In this document: positions 1 through 12,299 of the stretch, piece by piece
Layout: the number at the start of each line of letters is the position of its first letter
How positions within the stretch are numbered: position 1 is the stretch's first letter
DNA from: Branchiostoma lanceolatum
Lineage: Eukaryota > Chordata > Leptocardii > Amphioxiformes > Branchiostomatidae
Length of the DNA: 64,000 bases
Direction: 5' to 3'
Assembly (NCBI RefSeq): GCF_035083965.1
Contig: NC_089724.1
Location: forward strand, 28,519,435-28,583,434
Made by a program: the position numbers and the translations under genes
The notes under the pieces: model-generated
The model's database searches: none
What the model saw: only the letters and a program-made list of their open reading frames with translations
Told to the model about the DNA's origin: nothing

Positions 1-115
1 TCAAAATTGAATTAAAAAAGATCAACCCCAGGGAAGAATGAAGTTTTCCATAGTATACATATGAAGATTTGACAGGAGACGAAGGAAATGACCAAAAACA
101 ACATATTTGAGTCAA
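1..115. repeat. Fragment of dispersed repeat family D
   Basis: This stretch is nearly identical to about 29,620-29,740 of the same window, sharing the run up to 'gaagatttgacaggag'. It is therefore the edge of a dispersed repeat that also occurs at 1.6-2.9 kb and 29.2-30.5 kb. The element probably begins left of the window. Confidence 0.7.
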
Positions 116-1580
116 TTCAAAGTCACGGAGAGGGTTTTAATATAATATTTGTAATATGTTTGAACTATTTTGATTAAAAGAATGTCTAAGTCACAATAGT
201 TCTATGTGTTCAAACAATTAGAATTGAAACTTATAACATGTTTGAACTTATTTCACATACGTTGGAAACATTTCGAACGTAACTACACAAAAATCTCTTT
301 ATTTAGAACAGTTTCAAACCATCTATCCAAATGTTTCAATGTTCGAACAATTTGTAACAAAAGATTTTCACAATTGCCCTCATAAACGAAGGTGCTGAGT
401 CCTCCTGTGTGTTTCTGCCTATTTTCGGTGGCCGCGCTAGACCACCAGCGGATTTGTTTTGACGGAGCGTCACCCGCGCGCGACGATGTACACTGTTCGG
501 CACCGCTAATATCCGGCATTTTCCCGCTCCAAAACACTCCACAAGACCCACGTTTTTAGTGTTTTGCCTCTTGTGCAACACGATTCGATTTGCATTACTA
601 ACGGGACGAAAATGATAGAAAAAATTCACCCCGTCCCGGCGTCCGTCCCAAAAACATGAACGACATGAAAATATATTTTCTTACAGATTCAATCACGAAA
701 ATCAACAGCATGGGATTCCAAATTTTCGCAACGGCCGACCATTTATCATGGTTGAACTTCCTTCCAAGGCGTGCGATAGATAAACATTCCCGGCACATGA
801 TAGTCACTAGTACCAGACTAACGCAAGCTCATGATGATAATAGGGAGAAAGTTTGTCAGTGAAGTTTGGCCACCAGAGGGTACATTCATTTAACGTTACA
901 AGCTAGCGCAAAGGGGCGAATCATTGACCTTACCGGGGACTGACTCTACTGGCCTAATCATTCCTTTTTTGCCGAATTCTACGATCCATACGCCCGTACG
1001 TAGGACATGTAGGAAGGCCTGGTGGTGGACGCTACACATCACGGGAGACGCGTGTTGGTCCGAGACAGACAGCGGCGTGCTTTCGATCGCGTAGCGGCGA
1101 CGCACCGCTGCGACAACGTGCGGGACCAAAACGCCTGTCCCCAGTGAGACCATGTGTTTTGCGCGGCATGCCCCGAATCCGTCTACCATTGCTGAATGTA
1201 GCCCGATTCATAGAGGTCTATTTTGTAAGCATTATTTCATGTACCCCTCAGCGTGAGAATTCCTTGTGCAACACTTCGCTACATTATATGTTTAAGTTTC
1301 CCCGCGCACCGCCTACCACCCGCCTTTGATCATGTATGAAGTCGGCGGCAGAGAGAGATCATTAATCAATTTTGACAGGAGTGTCGCGCCAGTCTGAGGA
1401 GAAACGATCTCCCGTGTTGTGTTGAAGAATTTGGAGTTTGAAAATATCTGGAATAACTAATGCTAGAATAAACATTCACAAAATCATTGATTTAACTTGT
1501 TTTCTGTTATGAAATTTCCTAAACTGCAATTTCACCACTGAGTTTAAGGGAACATGGTGTTTTCCCGATAATCACGTTAA
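116..1580. other. Gene-free stretch with CpG-rich patches
   Basis: I see no gene that I can support here. Two GC- and CpG-rich patches stand out against the AT-rich surroundings, at about 425-640 and 890-1190. The first holds a minus-strand ATG near 518 with an open frame of about 75 codons and could be a first coding exon of a gene lying to the left, but there is no recognisable domain and no splice partner in view. The second has an open minus-strand frame of 97 codons, also without a recognised domain. Confidence 0.4.
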
Positions 1581-1599
1581 ATGTTTATGTCCGGTCTTT

Positions 1600-2900
1600 C
1601 CTCCTCGTAAGCAAACTTCCAGCTTGGCCAGGTGCAAGGCACTCGGGGTCAATGACCTGTAGGTCATATGTAGTATTGAAAGTGACAGAAGTGGCAAATA
1701 TTGTCAAGAAAGCCCAAAATAAATCGTTTTGAATATATGTATGCCAAAAATGGGAATGTAGTCCTTTAAATATTTGTTCAAGCCACATATGCAGCAAATT
1801 TCAGGTCATTCGGTTGAAATACCAGGGCGCAGGAGGCCAAGATATGCTAAAAATAGCCTAAAAACCTCAATAAAATCACTTTCAAGGTCAATATCAAAAA
1901 AAGGAAAAGAACGCACATTGGTTTTTGCCTACATTACCTCTGTACCAAATTTCAGGTCATTTGGTCAAAAAATGACAGAGATGAATCGATTTGAAGATTT
2001 GACAGGAGGAGAAGAAGAAGAAGAAGAAGAAACATGAGAGAAAACTAGAAAGGCCGTCATTTGCCCCTGAGCAAATACAGCATGTTTAGCCATACTCCTC
2101 CCCATGCAAGAAGTGGGCTGTCCCAAAATAATACCTGGGCAAATCGAAATATTAACTGCATGTAGAAAGGCACCATTTGCGAGAGCATTATACTTCGACA
2201 ATCTCCCTCCTGATGCATAAATGGACTGTTCCAAAATCACCCGTACAAAAACTCTCTCTACAAGTTCTGCGAGACCCCAAGAGCTTCTTACTGCAAAGGC
2301 TTGCGTGTGCTCCTGCAATATGACCTCAGGTGACCTAAATAGAACACGCGTTCTTTGGCCAGTAGCAAATGGAACGCGGGGAGCCTTAGATAGAACATGG
2401 ATTCCTTGGCCAGCAGCAAATAGAACATGGAACGGGGATACCACTTTTGGCCTGTTTTTGGTCTGAAAATGGGCCCAAAAGTCCCCAAAATGAAGCATTC
2501 TGAAGTGATGTACACCAGAAATGTGATTGAAGTCCTGTCGGGACATGTTCAAGGCACCCTTGTACCGAATTTCAAGTCACTTGCTTGCAAAACCAGGGCA
2601 CAGGACCCCAAAATATAAAAATTGTCTAGAAATGCCCCAAAAAACCTCCATAAAAATGATTTTAAGGCCTGTTTCAACAAAATTAAAAAATCGCATGAGG
2701 GTATTTACCATCTTTACCTACATGCCAAATTTCAGGCCGTTTGGCCCAAAAATGACGGAGTAGATTCCATTTGAAGATATGGCAGAAGAAGGAGAAGAAG
2801 AAGAAGAAGAACGTGAACAAAAACAATATGTTGAGCCATACTAGGTATGGCTAAACATAACAATATGTTTAGCCATACTTATGGCTAAACATAACAACTA
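1600..2900. repeat. Dispersed repeat family D with GAA microsatellite ends
   Basis: 1633-2010 matches 30,090-30,470 almost base for base, including 'caaatttcaggtcatttggt'. The block carries two (GAA)n runs (about 2011-2031 and 2786-2811). The segment 2580-2765 is a diverged second copy of the unit just before the first GAA run. The right end at about 2840-2896 is a palindrome made of 'tatgtttagccatact' and its reverse complement, and the same palindrome closes the 30.5-kb copy. No coding capacity was recognised. The class is unknown; a non-autonomous element is most likely. Confidence 0.75.
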
Positions 2901-3480
2901 GAGTTCCACGAACACATTATCTTCGCCAAATAATCCAGGCTTATTATGGATAGTGATTGATATTTATTTACATGCTTTAATATCACCCCCTGAAAATGTG
3001 ATCATACACAATGCCATTTGGATGTTATGAGGGGGGAAGTCTAGATAGGGTTAAAATCATTTGGTGGTACAGGACTAGTATACAATTTCAGTGGTCATGA
3101 AAATATCTGAGTATATTGATATCATATGGGCCCTTAAAGGTTTGAAATTGCAGTGTCGTAAGTTGAAAGTGATGACGAAATGGTACAGTCAATATATATG
3201 AATATAGACTAAATCGTTATTCCATGTCATACACATTTTGAAAGACATTGATAGTGAATGTGACTTTTCCGTACTTAGCAGTGGTGCAGTTTTGGAACAG
3301 TGTACTCTCCAAGCAGAGCAGTGTGTCCGGCTGGTTTTTGACGTGTTGTTAGGTGTTTTTGTCAGGCTTTCTATTCTGTCCCCTTTTCGCTATGTCACCA
3401 ACGTGCTTTGGACAAAAATGCCTGAACTGAACACGTGAAAAACCAGCCGGACCCACACCTCTGCTTGAAAAGTAGTGTTG
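2893..3480 (+). mobile_element. TIR DNA transposon family A, left end
   Basis: It starts with 'TAGAGTTCCACGAACACATT', which recurs at 40,711 and, inverted, at 16,620-16,641. The interior, with 'tggtacaggactagtata' and the 'tctccaagcagag' region, matches 12,955-13,430 and 40,740-41,280. The flanking TA on several copies fits a TA target-site duplication as in Tc1/mariner-like elements. This is non-coding, so it is a non-autonomous copy. Confidence 0.7.
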
Positions 3481-4660
3481 TTCTTCATTTGTTTAATAAA
3501 ATATATGACCTACTTTTGGTCCGCGGTAGGCTACCGATCTTCTGAAGGTCTCTCGCGTGGGTTGCGCGTTTGCTTAGAACATGTGTCGGAATTAGGGCCT
3601 CCCCCGTTATGTAGCTCCAGAACAGACTCGATCGGAGAATTTCTGTAGTCTTACTTTGTTTTTTCCGTAAGTTTGGTCACCAGGATACAGGGAAACAAAT
3701 TTAAGTACTTCTCATCGTGACATTTGAAGTTCATGCGTTTTACTGTGAAAGTTGATATTTTGTCATTCCTTCCTTTCTGTCCTAAACGCCATTAATTTGG
3801 GCACTTTTTATTCAAGGCGTGTGCAAAACCTAACGATGCAACATACATACATTACCGGTCTCCAAGCAAATGTTTGAGGAGGCGAAATCGTTACGTTTTC
3901 CTAACAGAAAAGGGCAGCTGGGAAAACGTGACGATTAGCCTCTCCAACATCTGCTTGGAGATATCCCAATCATCTTCAGGTTTCGCGGAACAGCGATGAA
4001 AGTTTTGATATCAACAATTCTGTATCAAATATTACTGTGGAAGGTTCTCTACATGAACCATTTGATATCAGAATCGGCGACATCTGCCAGGAAAGTTAAA
4101 GAACAAATAGTCATATACAAATGTAGGGGCTATGGAAATACACATTGTGAAATGTGACTGGTAAACAAGCGACAGTTTTGTAAAAGCTATAGCGTCTCCA
4201 TTGTTATTTGTTGTGATACGGAATAATTGAATTGCCAATTTTCGGTACGGTTGCCATACTTTGCACTCAACATGTGTAAATGAACTGATGACATCCTTAT
4301 GAATTCAACAAGTTACATTTTTTATAACCTGGAAGTGAGTGTATTTGTTGCATTTCTTTCAAGCGCCATCCTGTAACCACTACGACCCCCTCCCCCCTAA
4401 GTGCCGCTCATTTTGCCTCCTAGGGTTAATGGACTATTCCTTACTATTGCATAAAATGCACTGACAAATCGGTTATGGAAATAAGAGGAATCTACTGTAG
4501 AATATTATCTCATTTTGGAACAATTAAACTGTCTCAGAAGATCATCCGTCTGAATAGATGGAAACTGGCACAGAGTACAGAAAGGGTTGCAAAGTCTCAA
4601 GAAAAACACGAGGATACATCGACTACATTAAGAGTTCTCACGTAAACACTTTTTGATGTG
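3481..4660. other. Intergenic, no gene; holds one hairpin
   Basis: Apart from the 103-base foldback at 3859-3961, described separately, I see no gene, exon pair or clear repeat in this stretch upstream of the first lectin gene. Confidence 0.5.
3859..3961. repeat. Foldback hairpin, arms about 42 bases
   Basis: The left arm (3859-3901, starting TCTCCAAGCAAATGTTTGAG) pairs with the right arm (3921-3961, ending CATCTGCTTGGAGA), leaving a loop of about 19 bases. The arms agree at most positions, with G-U type and small indel differences. It may be a miniature foldback transposon or a hairpin RNA precursor. The outer bases resemble the 'tctccaagcag' motif inside family A elements, which favours a transposon origin. 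Confidence 0.6.
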
Positions 4661-4880
4661 TCTCCCTCCCAGCCCAGATTAACTTATTTTCCAAGAAAAT
4701 TGGTCTGCCTCTTGCAGAAAAACAAAATGCCATTCGCACCACCTAATGCCACGTCATCCCTCCAAATAAGGGGAAAAGTGGCCTTACGTCGTCAGACTAC
4801 TTAAGGCATTATTTGCTATATTCATATATTTCTTACTACTTCATACACTGCGCGACGGTTGCCTGCACAGTATAGTCGCG

Positions 4881-7235
4881 ATGTACGAGCAAGCAGAGTC
4901 GGTCCGGTCCCCTTTCTCCGGCCCCGGCAGCGGCCAAAGCAGCCGGCCGCCGCCCCAACTTCCTCCTGTCCATCAGCGCAACAGCGCTTCTGACAAGCGG
5001 CAGGAGGGACAAGTAACTTCTTCAGACACGTACGAAGAAGCCGAGAGAGTGTACTATTCAATCAAGGACCAAGATCTACCGCCTTCTTCACATGGGGCGG
5101 GGCGGCAGCAGGAGTCGCCCCAGCCGGGGGTCCAAACCAGCGGGCCGCCGCCCCAACCCCCTCCTGCCCATCAGAGTGGCTCACGCGGGCGTGGCCGCCA
5201 TGGCAACTGCGCTTCTGACAAGTTGGAAGAAGAGCAAGAAAAAGTACCACACACGTACGAAGAAGCCGGCGCGACGTACACGTCTACAGGTAACCAACTG
5301 TTTGTAACCTTTTCAGTAGGTATTTGAACGATAAGAATAAGTTTTCTTCATTAATCAAGAGGGTGTACATGATCACTTACGTATTCTAACATACTTTGCA
5401 GTATCTGGAAAAATGGATGATTAAGGTCTGAAAATGTTTGTTTCAATATTCATATAAATTGAGTGGTAAGTATGAAGCGAGAAATACCATATTGGAGATC
5501 CAAATAAAACAAACAAGCAAACATTCAAACCGATAGCGAGGACACTACTTACAATGCGTGCCTCATGTACAAATCCTCAGTAGGAGACGCTAACATTCTC
5601 ACATTGAAGGTCATTTTGATAGTTTGATGGAATTCACAGCTTCGTTACACTGTTCCCGCAACGGCGGTCCACAATCTAGGCCTGGCGACATTTTGGTTTT
5701 TGTGTCATCTTACTTATTTGCTTATTCATTTATCAACATATTCATTTATCAACATGTAGACTCATATATATTCAACGTCCCCATACCTTCGCCAAGCGCT
5801 GTTTTATGTAACTATGAAAACACCTAATCTGTATGATATATGATTCAAAATTTGCATTTTAAATGCATATAGCGCAAATATGAATTCATTCCATCATTTA
5901 TCATTGAGTTTGTACATCTTTTGTCCAACAGATATGCGAATGTTCTCATTAGCATAGTTTACACAGATTTCTTATCCAAGCTTTCCAAACTGGATATGTT
6001 GCAAATATCTAAATTCTATCCTTCTTTAGGAAAGTATTGTAGCATTTCCTCAGTCATTATGCAAATGATGTCCACATCTACCATAATCCATGCACCAATA
6101 ATGCAGGTTTTCTCATTAAATACCTACAGTTTTTTTTCTTTCTTATTGCTGGTCAACAATAAAAGAATATATCATTAGAAAACTGTATTACACAGAAAGA
6201 GAAAACAGCCGGAAGGAGTCCGCAACCGAGGCTACAAGATCTAACCCATTCTTTGCCCAAGACTTAACCACATAACAACTTTCATCGCAATCCATCAATA
6301 CTCTTGAGTTTTGTGCTGCTAAACCGCAATCACGCCTAGAATCGCTACCGTAAAGGTAATAATGATCATCTGAGCCAAATTGATATTTCTAACAGACCGC
6401 ACGTATTCTGGTGGAGCAAGCGGCTGCCGTTCACTCTGTAGCTTCATCCGCTCCAACCACAGCTGCATGGGCGCCGGGATCGCGGTGCTGCTCGCTGTGG
6501 GACTCGCCCCTCTGGCGTTCATCAATAAAGAGGTAAACAATCTTGTAACTTAAATCCTGTTTCGAAACTATTCTTTTCTGAAATTGTCGTTCTTAGAGAC
6601 TGTAAATGTCGAATTATTGCTGTTTCTGTCAATTCTTTCTCGTTTGATATTCTGACATACCTGTTTAGGAAATATCCCTACTGTCCACCACTGTTGGTGC
6701 CTTGAAGTGCGACCAAGACGACATGTCCACCGCTGTTGACGCCTTGAAGCGCGACCAAGACGGCATGCGCCAACTGACCACCACTGTTGACGCCTTAAAG
6801 CGTGACCAAGACGGCATGCGCCAACTTTCCACCACTGTTGACGCCTTAAAGCGTGACCAAGACGACATGCGCCAACTGTCCACCACTGTTGACGCCTTAA
6901 AGCATGACCAAGATGACATGCGGCAACTGTCCACCACTGTTGACGCCTTGAAGCGCGATCTGGACAAGGAGCGAAGCCGAACCGCCGCCTTGGAGCAGCG
7001 TCTTAACGAGATGAATAAGAAGCCACGTAAGTTAGTTTTCAGTTATAATTGTACTATTTGTGATGTCATATTGAAAAAATTATCATCATTTGCATAAAAA
7101 CAGCTACCACGTGTAATTGTGACATTCATAACCATAGTATCTCCTTCATCATACATACATATACATATACCTATACATATACCTTTACCCATACATTAAC
7201 ATATACATATACCTATACATATACCTATACATATT

Positions 7236-7287
<52 letters not shown>

Positions 7288-7877
7288 AACATATGTCTGT
7301 TTTCATGTCTTAACATGTCACAGACACATACTACATGTACCAACTATACATCATAAGGGGAGATCTAGTCTTTTGAGGAAGTCAACGTAATAATCTGTGT
7401 TCGTTTTTCACATTACCCATACCCTATTCCTTTTTGGCCTGTTGTTTTCCAGCATCTTGTCCTGAGGGTTACACAATATGGCGTGGAATCTGCTACAAGG
7501 CCTTCGACACCAAGAAGACCTTCAGCGGAGCGGCCGCGGCCTGTCGTGAAGACGGCGGTACCCTCGCCATGTCCCGAGACGCTGAGACCAGGGCTTTCCT
7601 GGCCTCCTTGCACAAATCCGTGAGCGACAATGATGCCTTCTGGTCCGGGCTGCACGATCCGCACGATAAGGGAAGCTTTGAGTGGGTGGATGGTTCTGCA
7701 CTTGAGACGTACAACTCCTCGGCTACGGGACAACAATACGACCCTGATGGGAAATATGATTGCGTTATTCATTCCGCATGGTCTTCCCGGAAAGACGAGT
7801 GGGTGCCATGCAACCGGCGATATAGCTTCATATGCAAGGCTGTTCCAGGTACTTCTTATAACCGTGCCGTTTCCTGA
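4881..7877 (+). CDS. Type II C-type lectin-like receptor, copy 1 (442 aa, 4 exons)
   Basis: Exons 4881-5289, 6396-6532, 6669-7026 and 7453-7877 have GT/AG ends and phases 1, 0 and 1, and sum to 443 codons with the stop. Exon 1 is a 136-residue cytoplasmic tail with two proline-rich/TYEEA units and a YYSI motif. Exon 2 gives one membrane helix ([16 protein letters not shown]). Exon 3 is a coiled-coil stalk of repeated [17 protein letters not shown] units. Exon 4 is a C-type lectin domain with six cysteines, from CPEGY to FICK, with FWSGL and FEWVDG cores. The EPN/QPD and WND calcium and sugar motifs are absent (YDPDG and DEWVPC in their place), so calcium-dependent sugar binding is doubtful. 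The last exon could also splice at CCAG|gtactt (7847), but reading to TGA at 7875 is simplest. Start chosen: the ATG shared in position with copy 2. The likely role is a surface recognition receptor; the ligand is unknown. Confidence 0.85.
7158..7296. repeat. (TATACA)n microsatellite in lectin intron 3
   Basis: A run of 'atacatatac' hexamer units fills about 140 bases of the intron between the stalk and lectin-domain exons. A shorter, more degenerate run sits at the matching place in copy 2 (10,967-11,045). Confidence 0.9.
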
Positions 7878-8485
7878 AACCCTTCCATCTAGTATAGATA
7901 TCACAGCTTAAGTATACATCTGAATAAGCACCTTAGATCACCAGTATCAAATGCTATGTAGAAAAACATTCTTCCACATTTCATCTGTGCTAATTTTTCC
8001 AGGAGGTCTATAGACGACAAGCGGAACTCTCGCCACCGATGTACAACGGCTCTCCGAGCATCTGCAGTGGAACTAACCAGTAAAACGTCAGAACTGTAAT
8101 TATAGCAGTGGGCAAAATCAGCATTTTTCTCAAATGATCTTAGGAGTTTGATCATCAGAAATTGTGATGGGATACCAAAGCAATACTTTATGGTATACCG
8201 GTAGTCACGCTTCAGTTTTCGTGTAGAAAGAATTTACAGATGTTTTTGCATGTTTCAGTTATCATTTACGGAACGGCAGAAATCAGAAAGGCAGTAGAAA
8301 GCCTGTCAGGAAAATGCCCATCCTTCGTAAGACTGTAGATCCGTCTGCACTCCAACTTTAACTCAAGACGCTAATGACAGAGTTTCTGCCATGTTTGGCT
8401 CAGGTGGAGAAGTTCGAGGGTTGTCTAAAAAAGGAAACTTAACGTTTGTCTATTTGCAGGGCAACGAAATTCAATTCCCGTTTTT

Positions 8486-8722
8486 AGATTGTATAGTACT
8501 TTTCTGATTGTACACCAGTTTTTAAATTGTATAGTAGTTTTCAGATTGTATAGTAGATTTCAGATTGTATAGTAGTTTTCTCATCGTATACCAGTTTTTA
8601 AATTGTAAAGTAGTTTTCAGATTGTATAGCAGTTTTCAGATTGTATAGTAGTTTTCTCATTGTATACCAGGTTTTAAATTGTATAGTAGTTTTCAGATTG
8701 AATACCAGTTTTCAGATTGTAT
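8486..8722. repeat. 19-base minisatellite 3' of lectin copy 1
   Basis: About a dozen units of the form 'gtatagtagttttcagatt' or 'gtataccagttttcagatt' lie downstream of the stop codon. The matching array behind copy 2 is at 12,300-12,765 and is about twice as long. It may be part of the 3' untranslated region, since AATAAA follows at 8901. Confidence 0.85.
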
Positions 8723-8900
8723 AAGAAAGACAGCAGAGTGCCAGAACTGCTGGTATTTATAAATGTGTGCTTCTTTGTTGTAAGGACTAACAAAGTGTCA
8801 GAGTTTTTTCTTGCCGTTATCAAAAGTTTGTATGCTGTGCTCATTGAAGACTTAAACCACCGAAGAAGCCAGATTAGCAAACTATCTGTGTGACAAACTG

Positions 8901-8906
8901 AATAAA
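8901..8906 (+). promoter_or_regulatory. Possible polyadenylation signal of lectin copy 1
   Basis: AATAAA occurs about 1 kb past the stop codon and just after the minisatellite. It is the first good signal in this distance that I noted. No cleavage site can be proven from sequence. Confidence 0.35.
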
Positions 8907-9621
8907 AGTTCTAAACGTGAACTATTCGGCTCCGACTGTCTTACTGAGGGGTAACTGCGGTGAGAAAGATGTTGGTTAGCGTGAGTATTAGTCCGGTCCA
9001 TACATTATAGTTATCCAGCTTTTGGACATTGACCATTGAAACAACATGAGGCATGAGGGTGCGGTGCTTATAATTTGCGATGTTTGCGGTTGAGTTGAGT
9101 GTGGGTTATGATAGTAGGTATACATGCCTGTATCATAGTGCAGGGTACGTTGTCCCCAAAACTTCGTACCTGCATGTGGATTGAATGATAGTTGTGGTGA
9201 AATATTGTCAGAAAATGTTACACTTTGGTGTTGTACAATGTCATGCAATCTTTAAGTATTCAGTTAAGACCCTGATGGTAAAATTGGTCCAAGTTTGAAG
9301 TTGTTGTATATTAGTTATAGTTTCTATGGAAACAGTGGTGCATGAAAAAGGCACAGAAAATCTACGCTTACCTCGCAAAAATGATATATTTCATGCTTCT
9401 ACCTCCCAGCCCCCACAATTCACTTCTTTTCCCAGAAAATTGGTCTGCCTCTTGCAGAAAAACAAAACGTCATTCGCAACACGTCATATCGCGTCTTCCC
9501 TCCAAATATCGGTAGATAGGTTTGAACTTCTTCAGACTAATCATGGCATTCTTGTTCATATTCATGCACCTTGGCGTTGGCTGCTATACTGTTCGCCTGT
9601 TGTCTGCACAGTACGGTCGAA

Positions 9622-11670
9622 ATGTACGAGCAAGCAGAGCCGGTCCGGTTGCCTTTCTCCGACCCCGGCAGCGGCCAAACCAGCAGCGAGCCGCCGCCCC
9701 AACTCCCTCCTGTCCATCAGAGTGGCTCTCGCGGGCGTGGCCGCCGTGGCAACGGCGCTTCAGACAAGTTTCAGGAGGAGATAGAAGCGTCTTCACACAC
9801 GTACGAAGAAGCCGAGGCGGTGAATCGTCACGCAACTGCAGGTAGCCGACGCTTTCGTAACGTGTTTTTAACGTATTTGTACAATAAGAAGACATAATTA
9901 TGTCCGGTAGAGATGGTGAATTTACGCATCATTACTTGCTTTGCAGTTTAGGTAATTTAATGATAATGCTGTTGGAATTATAATTATCATATTCAATGTT
10001 GAAGAAGTGAAAAATAAATTCCCTATTGCCATATATATTTTAAAATTGGCTGTGATAAATTCAATTTGAAACGATATTGCATTTAATTGTACCGTTCAGC
10101 ACCGTTATACCCGCTTTTAATAGTGTGGAAGTTATTAAAAATCATATCGCTCAATTATGGTGACTTGCACGTGCTATGAATGTAATTTTATATCATCAGC
10201 CTCTTCCAGTTTATAAATGTTCGCACCATTCAACTTCCGCTGCAAAGCCGACATGTTCATTGTTTTCTCAAATTAATCAATCACTACTACTTCTGCAAAC
10301 CGAGGGAGCTCATTTTACCACCATAAACCTGGGACAAATATATCTTTAACAGACCGCACGTATCCGGGTGGAGAAAGCGGCCGCCGCGCCCTCTAGTGGC
10401 TTCATCCGCTCTCACCGCAGCTGCATGGCCGCCGGGATTGCGGTGCTGCTCGCTGTGGGACTCGCCCCTCTGACGTTCATCAATATAGAGGTAAACAATC
10501 TTGTATTACAAATGCAGTTTTAAGATTATTCTTTTCTGAAACTGTCCTTTGACTGAGACTGCGAATGTCGAATTTTTGCTGTTTCAGTCATTTCTTTCTC
10601 GTTTGATACTCTGACGTACCTCTTTAGGAAATATCCCTACTGTCCACCACTGTTGACGCCTTGCAGCGCGACCAAGACGACATGTCCACCGGTTTTGACG
10701 CCTTAAAGCGTGGCCAAGACGACATGCGCCAACTGTCCACCACTCTTGACGCCTTGAAGCGCGATCTGGACAAGGAGCGAAGCCGAACCGCCGCCTTGGA
10801 GCAGCGTCTTAACGAGATGAATGAGAAGCCACGTAAGTTAGTTTTCAGTTATTATTGTACTATTTGTGATGTCATATTGGAATAAAATTATAATCATTTG
10901 CATAAAAACAGCTACCACGTGTTATTGTGACATTTATAACCATACTATCTCCTTCATCATACATTCATATATATACCTATACATATACATATACACATAC
11001 ATATATAGATATACATATAAATATAAATATTCATATACATAGACATATGTCTGTTTTCATGTCTTATCATGTTACTGATACATACCACATGTACCAACTA
11101 TACATCATAAGGGGAGATCTAGTCTTCTGAGGAAGTCAACGTAATAATCTGTGTTCGTTTTTCACATTACCCATACCCTATTCCTTTTTGGCGTGTTGTT
11201 TTCCAGCATCTTGTCCTGAGGGTTACACAATATCGCGTGGAATCTGCTACAAGGCCTTCGACACCAAGAAGACCTTCAGCGGAGCGGCCGCGGCCTGTCG
11301 TGAAGACGGCGGTACCCTCGCCATGCCCCGAAACTCCGAGACCAACGTCTTCCTGGCCTCCTTGTACAAGTCTGTGCACTTCAACGCGAACTTCTGGTTC
11401 GGCCTACACGATCAGCGCACAGAGGGAAGCTTTGATTGGGTGGATGGTTTTGCACTTGGGAAGTACAACTCCTGGGCTCCAGGACAACCGAACAACTTAG
11501 ATGGCAACCAAGATTGCGTTCGTTACTCCACATTCTCATCCCGGAAACCCAATTGGGACGACGCGGCATGCAACTGGTCATTTTACTTCATATGCCAGGC
11601 TGTTCCATGTACTTCTTATAACCATGCCATTTCTGAAACCCATTCATCTAGTATAGACATCACAGCTTAA
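9622..11670 (+). pseudogene. C-type lectin-like receptor, copy 2; membrane exon frameshifted
   Basis: Exons 9622-9841, 10,353-10,490, 10,628-10,832 and 11,207-11,670 match copy 1 in order, splice sites and phase. Exon 2 is one base longer than in copy 1 (about 10,386-10,396, 'cgccctctagtgg'). Read in phase it therefore meets a TAG before the membrane helix, and total length is 1027 bases rather than a multiple of three. Exon 1 has one proline/TYEEA unit, not two, and no YxxI motif. The stalk has two repeat units before the shared end. The lectin domain is better kept than in copy 1: six cysteines, APGQPNN and NWDDAAC, so a QPN plus WDD calcium site is intact. An ATG at 10,425 could start a short-tailed 22-residue helix in frame with exons 3-4, so the locus may still make a receptor with no cytoplasmic tail. 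Otherwise it is a decaying duplicate or a null allele. Confidence 0.65.
10967..11045. repeat. (TATACA)n-like microsatellite in lectin copy 2 intron 3
   Basis: A degenerate counterpart of the 7158-7296 array, at the same place in the duplicated gene. Confidence 0.85.
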
Positions 11671-12299
11671 ATATACATCTGAATAAGCACCTCTGATAAC
11701 CAGTGCGAAAAACTAGACAAACGGCATTCCACATCTCATCTCTGCTAATTTTTCCAGGACGTCCATAGACGACAAGCGGAACTCTCGCCACCGCTGTACA
11801 ACGGCTCTCCGACCATCTGCAGTGGAACTAACCAGAAAGACGTCAAAACTGGAATTATAGCAGTGGGCCAAATCCGCATTTTTTCTCTCAAATGATCTTA
11901 GGAGTTTGATCTTCATAAATAGTGAAGGCGCACCAAAGCAATACTTTACAATGGTAGTCACGCCTCAGTTTTAGTGTAGAAATAATTTACAGATGTTTTT
12001 GCAGGTTTCAGTTATTGTTTTCGGGACGGCAGAAATCAGAAAGGCAGAAAAAAGCCTATTCTTCGTAAGACTGTAGATCCGGCGGTGCCAGCCTGCATTC
12101 AAACTCTCTGTTTAACTCAAGACGCTAATGACAGAGCTTCTGTCATGTTTGGTTCAGGTGGATAAGTTTGAGGGTTGTCTAAATTTGAAAGGAAACTTAA
12201 TGTTTGTCTATTTGCAGGGTGAGAACATCTTAAATTGTCTCTTTGAAGTCCAAAATGGCTGTATCAGCTGGTGTTTCTGTCCTAATACCAGAGTTTCAG

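Noticed and set aside
896-1189. 97-codon minus-strand frame in a CpG-rich patch
   Set aside because: GC-rich sequence gives long chance frames. No motif was recognised.
7413-7904. 163-codon minus-strand frame over the lectin domain exon
   Set aside because: Shadow of the GC-rich lectin exon; the plus strand has the conserved domain and splice phases.
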